NCBI RefSeq assembly: GCF_026410405.1
Contig: NZ_JAPMLN010000006.1
Coordinates: 96,209 to 160,208 of the forward strand
From: Marinicella gelatinilytica
GTDB taxonomy: Bacteria > Pseudomonadota > Gammaproteobacteria > Xanthomonadales > Marinicellaceae
Length of the DNA: 64,000 nucleotides
Direction of reading: 5' to 3'
The notes under the pieces were generated by a model. The model had not been told where the DNA came from and did not search any database. It saw only the letters and a list, made by a program, of their open reading frames with translations. Each line of letters begins with the position of its first letter. Position 1 is the stretch's first letter. Both the position numbers and the translations under genes were made by a program. This document shows, piece by piece, positions 1-8,532 of this stretch.

Positions 1-335
1 ACGTGGATAAAGACACGCAACAACAACGACTCGTCAGACGTTATGCCCGCAGTGATAAAAACTGGACATTTAACATCAATGACTTAAAGGAGCGTCAGTT
101 TTGGGATGAATACCAGTTGGCTTTTGATGATATGCTCGACAAAACTTCCACAGAATATGCGCCCTGGTATGTTATTCCTGCCACTGATAAAAACATGATG
201 CGTCAACTGGTGGCCACGATTATGGTCAAACAATTAAAAAAGATGGGTTTTCAACGACCTGGACTGGCTCCAATGACCGACGATGAATTGACTTTATTGT
301 CGGAAACCATTGAAGCCACTAACCAAACTGAGTAA
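1..335 (+). CDS. ppk2: Polyphosphate kinase 2 family protein, C-terminal part
   Basis: The frame is open from the left edge, so the start lies outside the window and only about 110 residues are visible. The segment carries the conserved tail of PPK2 enzymes: W-x-F-x-x-x-DLKER-x-x-WDEY, then T-S-T-x-x-APWYVIPA-x-x-K. Members transfer phosphate between polyphosphate and a nucleoside mono- or diphosphate. The Walker motifs that would separate class I (ADP/GDP) from class II/III (AMP) are not visible, so the class cannot be called. The GTG near the left edge is probably an internal valine. The 3' end overlaps the convergent ycgL gene by 17 bp. Confidence 0.85.
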   Translation, partial: VDKDTQQQRLVRRYARSDKNWTFNINDLKERQFWDEYQLAFDDMLDKTSTEYAPWYVIPATDKNMMRQLVATIMVKQLKKMGFQRPGLAPMTDDELTLLSETIEATNQTE

Positions 336-576
336 CCCCAATGGTGTCTTTGGGGGGCATTTGTAAATGGTAACTTTGTTGCTTGAGATTCTCTCTGACC
401 GCCTGAATGTCTTCACTTCCTAATTTTTTCCGTTCGTCTAAATCAAGATTCATAACAGCCTCACATGCCCCAAGTATTTTCTGTAAATCATCAGGCAAAT
501 CAGACACGTGAAAACCATCGGCACAATACACATAAGCACCCGTTTTTTTATTGGAACGGTAAACAGTACATTTCAT
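319..576 (-). CDS. ycgL: YcgL domain protein
   Basis: This 85-residue protein matches the YcgL family along its whole length. It starts with MKCTVYRS-x-K, followed by YVYC, then LPDDLQKILG, LDERKKL and the terminal YHLQMPP segment also seen in E. coli YcgL (YYLQLPPP). The family is small, cytosolic and mostly confined to Gammaproteobacteria, and its biochemical role is not settled. It lies 7 bp downstream of the small exported protein gene on the same strand, so the two are probably cotranscribed. Confidence 0.88.
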   Translation of the reverse strand: MKCTVYRSNKKTGAYVYCADGFHVSDLPDDLQKILGACEAVMNLDLDERKKLGSEDIQAVRENLKQQSYHLQMPPKDTIGVTQFG

Positions 577-583
577 AGTAATT

Positions 584-886
584 TTAAGGTTGAGTGGCTT
601 TTACGCCGGTAATTTTACAGGTCTCGTTGATATCCAAAACTGTGATTGTACCATCTGCCACAGGCGCCTTTAATTGGCGAGCACCGGTGGTTAAAAAATA
701 AGTCAATTCAATATCACCGGCTGTTTGTAAGAAACTTTGCCAGCGATTTCCGGCCTGAAAACAAGTGACAGCACAACCTGACTCACCACAAGTCAAGGTT
801 TCTCGATAGACATCCGCTGTATCCGTTTGAGCCATCACTGCGTTTTGACCCAATAACAATAAACTCAGCACAAATAATTTATTCAT
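584..886 (-). CDS. Small exported protein, family not recognised
   Basis: A 100-residue protein with a signal peptide: MNKLFVLSLLLLGQ followed by a likely cleavage after NAVMA. An in-frame start six codons further upstream would put six extra residues ahead of the Lys-hydrophobic signal, so the ATG at 886 is preferred. The mature part has four cysteines (LTCGESGC, VTCFQ, NETCK), consistent with one or two disulfides in the periplasm. I do not recognise a domain. A CRP-like palindrome lies about 80-90 bp upstream, at 963-978. Confidence 0.6.
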   Translation of the reverse strand: MNKLFVLSLLLLGQNAVMAQTDTADVYRETLTCGESGCAVTCFQAGNRWQSFLQTAGDIELTYFLTTGARQLKAPVADGTITVLDINETCKITGVKATQP

Positions 887-962
887 CTTTAAGACCTCAA
901 GCAAATAATGTCCATTTTATAAAACACCCATGAATTGATAATTAACCAGACTGTACATTAAT

Positions 963-978
963 TGTGATGGACATCACG
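963..978. promoter_or_regulatory. CRP-like palindrome upstream of the small exported protein
   Basis: The sequence TGTGA-N6-TCACG differs by one base from the CRP/Vfr consensus TGTGA-N6-TCACA and contains a perfect GTGAT-N4-ATCAC inverted repeat. It overlaps the last codons of the yeiH-like gene, about 80 bp upstream of the small exported protein start. A role in controlling that gene is an inference; a chance match cannot be excluded. Confidence 0.35.
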
Positions 979-1897
979 TCCAGTTGACCACCATAAACCA
1001 GGACAAGATTGATATAAACAACCATAGGATGACTGCCATTAACATCGGCCGCCAGCCTGTTTCTTTGATGTCTGCCAGTGATAAGCTACTACCCACCAAA
1101 AACAAGGTCAAAATCAACAATCGCTTAGCCACGAGCGTTATACCGCCGGTTACTGATTCCGGCAACCAACCGGCACTATTAATCAACATGGCAATAATAA
1201 AACCAGCAATAAACCAAGGGATTTTGATTGTGCTGTCTTGACTTTTAAACATTACCATCGACACCAAAGCCAAAGGAATAATCCACAAAGTTCGTGCCAG
1301 TTTAACCGTGGTGGCGGTTTTTAAAGCTTCATCACCGTAGGCTAAAGCCGCACCCACAACCGAACTGGTGTCATGAATAGCAATGGCTGACCACACACCA
1401 AATTGATACTGAGTCAAATCTAAATAGGTGCCAATGGCAGGGAAAATAAGTAAAGCCACGGCATTTAATAAAAACACCACAGCAATGGCCACGGTGATGT
1501 GTTTATTATGGGCATTGATTACAGGCGCCACAGCAGCAATGGCACTACCGCCACAAATGGCGGTTCCCGAAGATATCAGGTGGCCCAAATGACGGTCCAT
1601 ATTTAAGGACTTAGCCAGTAGCCAACCCAATAAAACAGTGGTTACAATGGTCATTGCCGTGATACCTAACGTATCGACACTGGTGGCTAGGGCTTCGCCA
1701 GCTTGAATACCAAAACCCAAACCAATCACGGCAATTTTTAATAAATGCTTAACACCGACTTTGCTTTGTGCCGCAAATGGATTACCTAAGGTTAACGCCA
1801 GAACCACACCCAGCAATAAAGCCGCGGCGCTGTTTATCCAACCGGTCAGGCAAATAACAGCAATGCCAATAAATAGTACGCGGCTTACATTCAGCAC
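974..1897 (-). CDS. yeiH: YeiH/UPF0324-type putative sulfate exporter
   Basis: A 307-residue polytopic inner-membrane protein with about nine or ten hydrophobic segments. It carries the two family hallmarks, GTAICGGSAIAA at about residues 111-122 and AIHDTSSVVGA at about 173-183. These belong to the conserved-hypothetical 698 (YeiH/YadS-like) family, often annotated as putative sulfate exporters, although transport has been shown for few members. The frame starts at a GTG, and the nearby ATG at 1890 is out of frame. The gene lies 13 bp downstream of the first tandem secreted-protein gene and could be read from its promoter. Confidence 0.85.
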   Translation of the reverse strand: MLNVSRVLFIGIAVICLTGWINSAAALLLGVVLALTLGNPFAAQSKVGVKHLLKIAVIGLGFGIQAGEALATSVDTLGITAMTIVTTVLLGWLLAKSLNMDRHLGHLISSGTAICGGSAIAAVAPVINAHNKHITVAIAVVFLLNAVALLIFPAIGTYLDLTQYQFGVWSAIAIHDTSSVVGAALAYGDEALKTATTVKLARTLWIIPLALVSMVMFKSQDSTIKIPWFIAGFIIAMLINSAGWLPESVTGGITLVAKRLLILTLFLVGSSLSLADIKETGWRPMLMAVILWLFISILSWFMVVNWT

Positions 1898-1910
1898 ATT
1901 AATTCAATTC

Positions 1911-3554
1911 TTAAGGTTGCATGGGTGAATTTATGCGGTGCATCATATAATATGAATAACCATTGGCCTGAGGCATCTCAACTGGAAAATAAACTTTCCA
2001 GGTGGTGGCACCCATATGATTCATGGACAAACTCCAGCGCTCACTGTCATAATCTTCGGCCAGTAAGACTCCGCAATAAGCCCACTGATAAACATAGTCT
2101 GTTGGACACTCAACACCTTTTATAAAGTCAGAAGACGCTGCTTTATTTTCAAAAAACACCCAATCCGTTGGTATCGGTGGCGTTAATTTCTCTGTATTCT
2201 TAACCAAATGAAGTAATAGACTATTGGCGGCATTTTCTTCGGCCATCAACCACCAACCTTCGGGTGTGGCAATCTTCAATGGATCGCTGGAATTTTGTTG
2301 TCGTTCGCTGGTCTGAAATTCTGCATAACCAAAGTTATAATTAAAAACTTCTTTGTAAACATCATCATTCAGCGTTAAACCAACCACCTGATTACCTAAG
2401 ATGCCTAACTTAACATCCTCAACATCGTTTATTTTGGCTGTTGTCGGTTCCATGGATTCAATGGGACTACCACCTCGGGTATTGAACATATCCATTTGAA
2501 CACCACCTTCATCACCCAACTCACCTGTGGCCATATACCATATTGGCAGACCATTATCATCGTAAGTAAACACCGTCATCATGACGATATCACCCTGGCT
2601 ATGAAAATTTATACCACTGCCAATTTCAGGATCATCTGTGGTTCGCCAATGCCCTTCCACCGGAAACGTACGGTAATCAATCGCTGCATTTTCCTCATAA
2701 TCCGCATCTAAGCGAAATGCTTGATAAACCGGATGTTCACGACTATGACTGTCATCACCCTCTGGTTGCAAACGCAGTGTCATGGTATTCATGCCGATAT
2801 CGTCTATAAACACATACAATCGACTCAACAGATCTGCCTTATCATTCAAGTTTGAATTTTTTATCCTGGCATTAAATTGACAGTAAGCTTGCGGTGATTC
2901 ATTTTCCACTGGACAGGACAAATAATACCCCAATGAATTATTCAAATAAAAGCCATCATCAAAATAAATTGACGCATTTTGACTGTCAGGATCATTTGCC
3001 GAAACCTCACCATCAAAAAAATCAATCGTTAAACTCATTTCATCGGTGGCATTACCTATCGACCACTGACCAGTTAAATCTGGAAACTGGTAAAATTCAC
3101 CTAACGGCGTGGTTAATTGCTCGGTCTCAATGCCATCAATACCAAAGCGATAAGTATGAATCGGCTTAGGCTCACTGTCATTAATGGATAAGGTACCGGT
3201 TTCGGTGGCATTAAAGGTTAATTTGATGCGTTTTTCAGGGTCAAACACCTCTGCAGTTTGCGGATTTCTGTTAAAGATAAATTCGCCCTTTTTAGTTTCC
3301 ATTAACGGCACATCAAACACACCGTTGTCATCAATTTCGCCGGTGGCGTAGTACCACACCGGAGAACCATCTTCACGATAGGTGAAAACAATGACCATGG
3401 TGATATCACCCTGAGTGCGAATATTGATACCGCTGCCAATCGCCGGATCATCATAAGTCCGCCAATGGCCATCACTGGGAATGACTTTGGCGGACAAAGC
3501 TGAGGACAGCAGCATTAAGCCAAGTGTTAGTACAATAAACTTATAATTTTTCAT
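1911..3554 (-). CDS. Secreted two-repeat beta protein, tandem copy A
   Basis: A 547-residue protein with a clear signal peptide (MKNYKFIVLTLGLMLLSSALSA, cleaved near residue 22). The start at 3554 has a good GGAGAG Shine-Dalgarno. The body is an A-B-A-B duplication. Module A (near residues 29 and 301) reads GHWRT-x-DDP-x-IGSGIN, QGDI, VFTY-x-x-x-G-x-P-x-WY-x-ATGE. Module B has a GQW or GWW opening and a pair of cysteines (YLSCP / AYCQF in the first, VECP / AYCGV in the second) that could form disulfides. The A pattern resembles the G-x-G, Y-D-x-G-x-P-x-WY repeats of many gammaproteobacterial exported proteins of unknown function. It is a close tandem paralogue of the gene at 3657-5345. Confidence 0.8.
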   Translation of the reverse strand: MKNYKFIVLTLGLMLLSSALSAKVIPSDGHWRTYDDPAIGSGINIRTQGDITMVIVFTYREDGSPVWYYATGEIDDNGVFDVPLMETKKGEFIFNRNPQTAEVFDPEKRIKLTFNATETGTLSINDSEPKPIHTYRFGIDGIETEQLTTPLGEFYQFPDLTGQWSIGNATDEMSLTIDFFDGEVSANDPDSQNASIYFDDGFYLNNSLGYYLSCPVENESPQAYCQFNARIKNSNLNDKADLLSRLYVFIDDIGMNTMTLRLQPEGDDSHSREHPVYQAFRLDADYEENAAIDYRTFPVEGHWRTTDDPEIGSGINFHSQGDIVMMTVFTYDDNGLPIWYMATGELGDEGGVQMDMFNTRGGSPIESMEPTTAKINDVEDVKLGILGNQVVGLTLNDDVYKEVFNYNFGYAEFQTSERQQNSSDPLKIATPEGWWLMAEENAANSLLLHLVKNTEKLTPPIPTDWVFFENKAASSDFIKGVECPTDYVYQWAYCGVLLAEDYDSERWSLSMNHMGATTWKVYFPVEMPQANGYSYYMMHRINSPMQP

Positions 3555-3656
3555 ATTTCTCTCCATATAAACGATTCGCAAAACTTTTTAAAAGCCAACG
3601 CATAATATCAATCTCGACAAACTTCATAATGAGTACAGATAATCACACAATACTAT

Positions 3657-5345
3657 TTAAGGTTGCAAAGGTGGATTGATTCGGTAAAAATTATAATAGA
3701 AATAATGCGATGGGTAATCACCTATATCAGGCCGATTACCGTCTCGATAATAAATACGCATGGTGTCAACACCAATGTTAGTTAAAGATAAATAGGTTGA
3801 TATACTATTATCAAAATCGGTCATATAAACCTGACACCTCATCCAAATATAAGCGGCATTCTCAGGACATCGCATACCACTTATCCAAGATGATGAAGCC
3901 GCAACATTAATAAATTCTGTCCAATCAGTTGGCGGTGGTGGCGTTAATTTGCTGGTATCTTTAACCAAATGTACCAAAGCCGACTCTGAACCATTTTCTT
4001 CGGCCATCAGCCACCAACCTTCAGGACTGGCGAATTTCAGTGGATCACCAGTTTCCGGGTAATAATGATTTGCGATAAATTCTGGAAAACCAAACTGGTA
4101 ACTCTTAATCTCCTTAAACGCACCGCCATTGATATTTAAATGAGCCATTTGTTGAGCAGATAATAACAGTGTTACATCATAGAATTGATCCAAGTCAGCA
4201 CTAACTGGTTCCACAGAATCTATCGGTGTACCACCTTTGGTGGTGAACATTTCTAAGTTTGCCCAACTATTGGCATTGAAATCGTTGTCTGGTATGCTTT
4301 CTGACGTTAATTCACCTGTGGCCATATACCAAATTGGTTCACCCGCTTCGTTATATGTAAACACCGTCATCATCACCACATCACCCTGGCTGTGAAAATT
4401 AATACCACTACCAATCTCAGGATCATCAAGCGTGCGCCAGTGACCTTCGTTTGGGAATAATCGGGTATCAATGTCGTTCGGCTCATCAAAACCCGTGTTT
4501 AACCGAAAAGCTTGATACGTCGGATGCTCACGGCTATAGGTTTCATCGCCTTCCGGTTGTAAATGGAAGGTCATGGTGTTCATACCAATATCATCCAAAA
4601 ACACATACAAACGGTTTAATACCGCCGCTCTTTCGTTGGTTTCCACATCGTTTTGGTTAACATAAAAACGACAATAAGGCGCCTCCGTTGCACGTCGAGT
4701 TGGGCAACTCAAAAAATAGAAAATGCCTTCAGGCTCTCTGAGTTCATCTGTAAAGTGAAAGTGAAAGTTTGGACTGGGCGGATCGGCCAGCGCACCGTAA
4801 TTTGTCACGAAGTCAAAATTAAAACTGATGTTGTCATTGGCACTGCCCATAGCCCACTGCCCAGTAATATCCGGAAACTGGTAAAAGTCACCTAAAGGCG
4901 TGGTTAATTGCTCGGTCTCAATGCCATCAATATCAAAGCGATAAGTATGAATCGGCTTTGGTTCACTGTCATTAATAGATAAGGTACCGGTTTCGGTGGC
5001 ATTAAAATTTAATCTAATGCGTTTTTCAGGATCGAACACTTCGGCGGTTTGTGGTGAATTATTAAATATATTTTCACCATTTTTAGTTTCCATTAACGGT
5101 ACATCAAACACACCGTTGTCATCAATTTCACCGGTGGCGTAATACCACACCGGCGAACCGTCTTCACGGTAGGTGAAAACTATGACCATGGTGATGTCAC
5201 CTTGGGTGCGAATATTGATACCGCTGCCAATCGCCGGATCATCATAAGTCCGCCAATGGCCATCACTGGGAATAACTTTGGCGGACAAAGCCGATGAAAA
5301 CAATAGTAAGCCGACTGATAGAGTAATAAAGCTAAGTTTTTTCAT
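3657..5345 (-). CDS. Secreted two-repeat beta protein, tandem copy B
   Basis: A 562-residue paralogue of the downstream gene, with the same A-B-A-B layout and a signal peptide ending SSALSA. Residues 19 to about 90 are almost identical to copy A, and the identity persists to about residue 170. The rest of the two proteins differs strongly: the B modules share only a scaffold, and the second half is longer here. The cysteine pair in each B module is kept (YFLSCP / APYCRF, and GMRCP / WMRCQ). The function is unknown. An outer-surface or periplasmic binding role is an inference from export and beta-rich repeats. A good promoter lies just upstream at 5373-5401. Confidence 0.8.
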   Translation of the reverse strand: MKKLSFITLSVGLLLFSSALSAKVIPSDGHWRTYDDPAIGSGINIRTQGDITMVIVFTYREDGSPVWYYATGEIDDNGVFDVPLMETKNGENIFNNSPQTAEVFDPEKRIRLNFNATETGTLSINDSEPKPIHTYRFDIDGIETEQLTTPLGDFYQFPDITGQWAMGSANDNISFNFDFVTNYGALADPPSPNFHFHFTDELREPEGIFYFLSCPTRRATEAPYCRFYVNQNDVETNERAAVLNRLYVFLDDIGMNTMTFHLQPEGDETYSREHPTYQAFRLNTGFDEPNDIDTRLFPNEGHWRTLDDPEIGSGINFHSQGDVVMMTVFTYNEAGEPIWYMATGELTSESIPDNDFNANSWANLEMFTTKGGTPIDSVEPVSADLDQFYDVTLLLSAQQMAHLNINGGAFKEIKSYQFGFPEFIANHYYPETGDPLKFASPEGWWLMAEENGSESALVHLVKDTSKLTPPPPTDWTEFINVAASSSWISGMRCPENAAYIWMRCQVYMTDFDNSISTYLSLTNIGVDTMRIYYRDGNRPDIGDYPSHYFYYNFYRINPPLQP

Positions 5346-5372
5346 GGCAGGGTTTTATGAAAACAAAATAAT

Positions 5373-5401
5373 ATTGTATGACAACTAAAATTGATAATCA
5401 A
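5373..5401 (-). promoter_or_regulatory. Sigma-70-type promoter for the tandem secreted-protein genes
   Basis: Reading the minus strand, TTGATT (5401-5396) is followed after exactly 17 bp by TACAAT (5378-5373), placing a transcript start about 20 bp before the copy B start codon. This promoter could serve both tandem genes and possibly the yeiH-like gene. Confidence 0.5.
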
Positions 5402-5409
5402 AATACCGT

Positions 5410-6480
5410 TCAGGTATCATTAAGCATTACTGCTTGAGTACCCGGTAATTGCTTAATTAAATCGGCACCAAACAGGCGTGAGGGGGTCTGATATCCCGGT
5501 GTCAATTTTTGACTCGATAGCACCGCTTTCACCACGTGCAAAGAACCATCCACAGTTAATTGATAACCGTTGGCCACCTGCATACGTTTTTGTAATCGTT
5601 CGCCTGTGGCATTACTGACTTCACCCCAAATAAAAGTTGTTAACTCTTGGCGAGCTTGTTCATCGGGGCCTTTTACGGTTTTTTCGATGCGTTTTTTAAG
5701 TCTATTCTGAACCCATGACCAAGCCAATATCGGACGGATCCAGTTGAGCTTTTTCAAACGTTTAACTAGACGAGGTGAAGCAGGTATGTAAACCTCAATA
5801 TTCTGTATCTCAGTGGAATAATAGGCCGTGGCAACATCACCCCAGGGAATGGTCATCGCCAATTTCTGACCACCACCAAAATCGATGCGCCGGGTTTTAT
5901 AAGCCAATGGCACTTCCTTAATTAACCCGTCTTCTCGAATGCGACCGCCTTCCGGTAAGGCTTCAACCGAGGTTTTAGCTGTACCCGGGCTAAAACCCGA
6001 CCGTGAATCAAAACCTAAATTCAGGTGTGTGGCATCGGGCATGGCCTGTTTTAACATGGCAGCCATACAATCCGTGGGAATCACATCAAAACCAACGCCG
6101 GGACATAAAATAATATCTGCCAAGGTCGCCGGTTGATGACGTTCAGCCGCCGCCTCAAACACCCCAATCTCACCGGTGATATCAAAATAATGACATTGTG
6201 CCTCAATACAGGCATCCATAAATATGTCCGCCGTTTGTGAAAAAGGTCCGGCACAATTAAGTACCAAGTCATAGGACTTCAGCAAATCATTGTTGCCTGC
6301 TAAATCTGATACCGAAAACACCACATGCGATAAGCCCAACTGTTGTGCCAAATCAGCCGTTTTATCAGAATCACGACCGGCTAAAATCGGCTGCAATCCA
6401 TCTTTAACTGCCTGCCTGGCAATCAGCTCACCGGTGTATCCATAGGCGCCATACAGTAACCATTGTTGTTTTTGTGTCAT
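5410..6480 (-). CDS. Saccharopine dehydrogenase-like NAD(P)-binding protein
   Basis: A 356-residue protein that opens with a Rossmann dinucleotide-binding loop (LYGAYGYTGELIA), then AGRD, and later LNCAGPF and CPGVGFDVIPTDC. These mark the saccharopine-dehydrogenase NADP-binding family, which includes mycobacterial trans-acting enoyl reductases and many lipid-associated oxidoreductases. It has the length and motif set of the group often annotated as saccharopine dehydrogenase NADP-binding domain-containing. The substrate is not readable from the sequence. The start overlaps the end of the upstream SDR gene by 4 bp (ATGA), so the two are translationally coupled. The setting among fatty-acid-type genes suggests lipid or hydroxy acid chemistry. 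Confidence 0.75.
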   Translation of the reverse strand: MTQKQQWLLYGAYGYTGELIARQAVKDGLQPILAGRDSDKTADLAQQLGLSHVVFSVSDLAGNNDLLKSYDLVLNCAGPFSQTADIFMDACIEAQCHYFDITGEIGVFEAAAERHQPATLADIILCPGVGFDVIPTDCMAAMLKQAMPDATHLNLGFDSRSGFSPGTAKTSVEALPEGGRIREDGLIKEVPLAYKTRRIDFGGGQKLAMTIPWGDVATAYYSTEIQNIEVYIPASPRLVKRLKKLNWIRPILAWSWVQNRLKKRIEKTVKGPDEQARQELTTFIWGEVSNATGERLQKRMQVANGYQLTVDGSLHVVKAVLSSQKLTPGYQTPSRLFGADLIKQLPGTQAVMLNDT

Positions 6481-7271
6481 TGATTTAACCGTTTAATAAA
6501 TTTAATTTTTTGGCGAAAAAAGAGGTTGGGCATCCAGCGCGATAAGCGCCATTGATTTTTGGTTTTTTTGTCACTGAATACCATAAACTCTTTATGCTCA
6601 ATGGCCGCCAAAATCTGTTGGGCCACATCATCGGCATTAAAAGACGAATTTTGCATCCATTTCTCAATACGTTTTTTCATTTTATCGTTACTGTCAATCA
6701 TGGAATCGGTGAGTGCGGTTTTAAAAAACGCCGGACAGGCCACCGCCACATGGACATGACTGTTGGCTAACTCACAACGCAGGGTTTCGCTTAACGCCAC
6801 CACCCCGGCTTTCGAGACATTATATGAAGCCATATAGGGCGCCAGTGCCAGCGCTGCAAATGAAGCCACATTAACGATGGCTGATTCCGGTTGCTGTTTT
6901 AAATAAGGTAAAAAACTGCGACAACCGTGAACCACACCCATTAAATTAATATTAATCACCCGCTGCCACTGTTCCAAAGAGCTGGTTTCAACCCCACCCT
7001 CTGAAGCAATTCCGGCATTGTTAATCAATACATCTACCTGACCAAAATAATTTACCACATGTTCAGCAGTTTTCTGCACTGTTTGGGCATCGGTCATGTT
7101 ACAGTCAAAGAATTTTGCCTGATAACCTTTGGCAGTTAATTCATGAACCGCCGCTTCGCCGGCCGCTTGTTGAACATCGATTACGGCGATATTATATTGA
7201 TGTGCTGCGTGACGGGCTAAAGCCAACCCTAAACCACTGGCGGCACCGGTTATAACCATTGTTTTCTTCAT
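6477..7271 (-). CDS. SDR family oxidoreductase
   Basis: A 264-residue classical short-chain dehydrogenase. It shows the cofactor loop TGAASGLG (residues 8-15), the NNAG motif, an active-site serine in NVASFAA, and the YNVSK catalytic Tyr/Lys pair. A basic, aromatic C-terminal tail (RWMPNLFFRQKIKFIKR) may give membrane association. It is transcribed divergently from the acyl-CoA dehydrogenase operon and shares its 76 bp upstream region, including the palindrome at 7294-7307. Both directions are therefore likely controlled together. The substrate is unknown; a role in oxidising or reducing a hydroxyacyl intermediate is an inference from context. Confidence 0.82.
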   Translation of the reverse strand: MKKTMVITGAASGLGLALARHAAHQYNIAVIDVQQAAGEAAVHELTAKGYQAKFFDCNMTDAQTVQKTAEHVVNYFGQVDVLINNAGIASEGGVETSSLEQWQRVININLMGVVHGCRSFLPYLKQQPESAIVNVASFAALALAPYMASYNVSKAGVVALSETLRCELANSHVHVAVACPAFFKTALTDSMIDSNDKMKKRIEKWMQNSSFNADDVAQQILAAIEHKEFMVFSDKKTKNQWRLSRWMPNLFFRQKIKFIKRLNQ

Positions 7272-7293
7272 AGATAGATTTTAACAAATTTTT

Positions 7294-7307
7294 CGAACAA
7301 CTGTTCG
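7294..7307. promoter_or_regulatory. Palindromic operator CGAACA-AC-TGTTCG
   Basis: A perfect 6-2-6 inverted repeat lies in the 76 bp between the divergent SDR and acyl-CoA dehydrogenase starts. It covers the probable -35 region of the plus-strand promoter, whose -10 is TATACT at 7316-7321. This is where a repressor would act. The TetR-type protein encoded at 8533-9216 in the same operon is the obvious candidate; that pairing is inferred. Confidence 0.5.
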
Positions 7308-7347
7308 CATTTTGCTATACTTTATCAATTCATCATCAAGTTGCCCG

Positions 7348-8529
7348 ATGCAAGCCACTCAATTCACAGCATTCAAATCCCGTGCACAAGATATTGTGCA
7401 ATCATCTGTTTTCGAAGCCGAGCCATTTTTGCTTAATCACCAATGGCCGGAATTAGAAAGTGCCATTGATAAAATAAGAACCCAGGTTAAAAGAGACGGA
7501 CTGTGGGCACCCCATTTACCGATTGACATTGGTGGCCAAGGTTTAACCGTCAATCAATTAGGCAAATTATCTGCGGTATTAGGCCAATCACCACTGGGCC
7601 ATGTTTGTTTTGGCTGCCAAGCGCCGGATGCCGGCAACGCCGAACTGTTACACCTGTATGCCGATGAACGCATTAAAAAGCAATTCTTACTGCCTTTAGC
7701 CGGCGGAGATATACGCAGTTGTTTTGCCATGACCGAACCGGCCATGGCAGGCTCTAACCCCACTCGACTGGCCTGTACTGCCGAATTAAAAAATGGTCAA
7801 TGGCATATAAATGGTCATAAGTGGTTTACCACTGGTGCAGATGGTGCGGATTTTGCCATTGTGATGGCGGTTACTGAACCACAGGCGGCTAAACATCAAA
7901 AAGCCAGTATGATTATTGTCCCGAATGACACTGAAGGCTTTCAATTAAAACGTAATATCCCCATCATGGGCAGCTCTGGTCATGGTTACTTCTCCCATGG
8001 AGAAGTGCTTTTTAACGATGTCAAAGTACCCGAACATTATTTGTTGGGAGAACCCGGGCATGGTTTTTTAATGGCGCAACAACGTTTAGGCCCTGGTCGC
8101 ATTCAACACTGTATGCGCTGGATTGGTATTGCTCGTCGCTGTTTTGATATTTTATGTCGCTATGTTAATAGTCGCCAAATTACTGATAACCAAACACTGG
8201 CACAACAACCGGTGATGCAAGTCAAAATTGCCGAATGCTATGCTGCCATTGAAGCTGCACAACACTTAGTACAGGCCACCGCTCAACGCATTGATGATGT
8301 TGGCTACAAAGCGGCCAAACATGATATCTCCATGATTAAATTTCACACAGCCCAAATGCTACAACTGGTTATGAACCATGCCATTCAAGGTTTAGGCGGG
8401 CTCGGCGTTACCGATGACACGGTGCTGTCATTTTTCTACCGTGAAGAACGTGCGGCACGGATTTATGACGGTCCCGATGAGGTCCATCAACTGTCTTTGG
8501 CGAAACAGATATTGGCCAATTATCAATAA
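7348..8529 (+). CDS. Acyl-CoA dehydrogenase, ACAD10/11-like
   Basis: A 393-residue flavoprotein of the acyl-CoA dehydrogenase family. FAD and substrate motifs CFAMTEPAMAGSNP and KWFTTGADGADF are present. The C-terminal signature QGLGGLGVTDD, then REERAARIYDGPDEVH, is the form seen in ACAD10/11-like enzymes. The ATG at 7348 is preferred over an in-frame ATG 36 bp upstream because that one overlaps the -10 region. In the same operon sits an APH-type kinase gene (9213-10229); in animals these two activities are fused in ACAD10/11. Together they process 4-hydroxyacyl-CoAs by phosphorylation and elimination, and Pseudomonas levulinate genes (LvaA/LvaC) show the split form. The exact substrate here is inferred. 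Confidence 0.82.
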   Translation: MQATQFTAFKSRAQDIVQSSVFEAEPFLLNHQWPELESAIDKIRTQVKRDGLWAPHLPIDIGGQGLTVNQLGKLSAVLGQSPLGHVCFGCQAPDAGNAELLHLYADERIKKQFLLPLAGGDIRSCFAMTEPAMAGSNPTRLACTAELKNGQWHINGHKWFTTGADGADFAIVMAVTEPQAAKHQKASMIIVPNDTEGFQLKRNIPIMGSSGHGYFSHGEVLFNDVKVPEHYLLGEPGHGFLMAQQRLGPGRIQHCMRWIGIARRCFDILCRYVNSRQITDNQTLAQQPVMQVKIAECYAAIEAAQHLVQATAQRIDDVGYKAAKHDISMIKFHTAQMLQLVMNHAIQGLGGLGVTDDTVLSFFYREERAARIYDGPDEVHQLSLAKQILANYQ

Positions 8530-8532
8530 ATC

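Noticed and set aside
336..355. CCCCAA / TTGGGG hairpin after the PPK2 stop
   Set aside because: Inside the ycgL coding end and followed by Gs rather than Ts.
1911..5345. The tandem pair as one gene broken in two
   Set aside because: Each has its own signal peptide, start and stop and a complete A-B-A-B set, so they are two paralogues.
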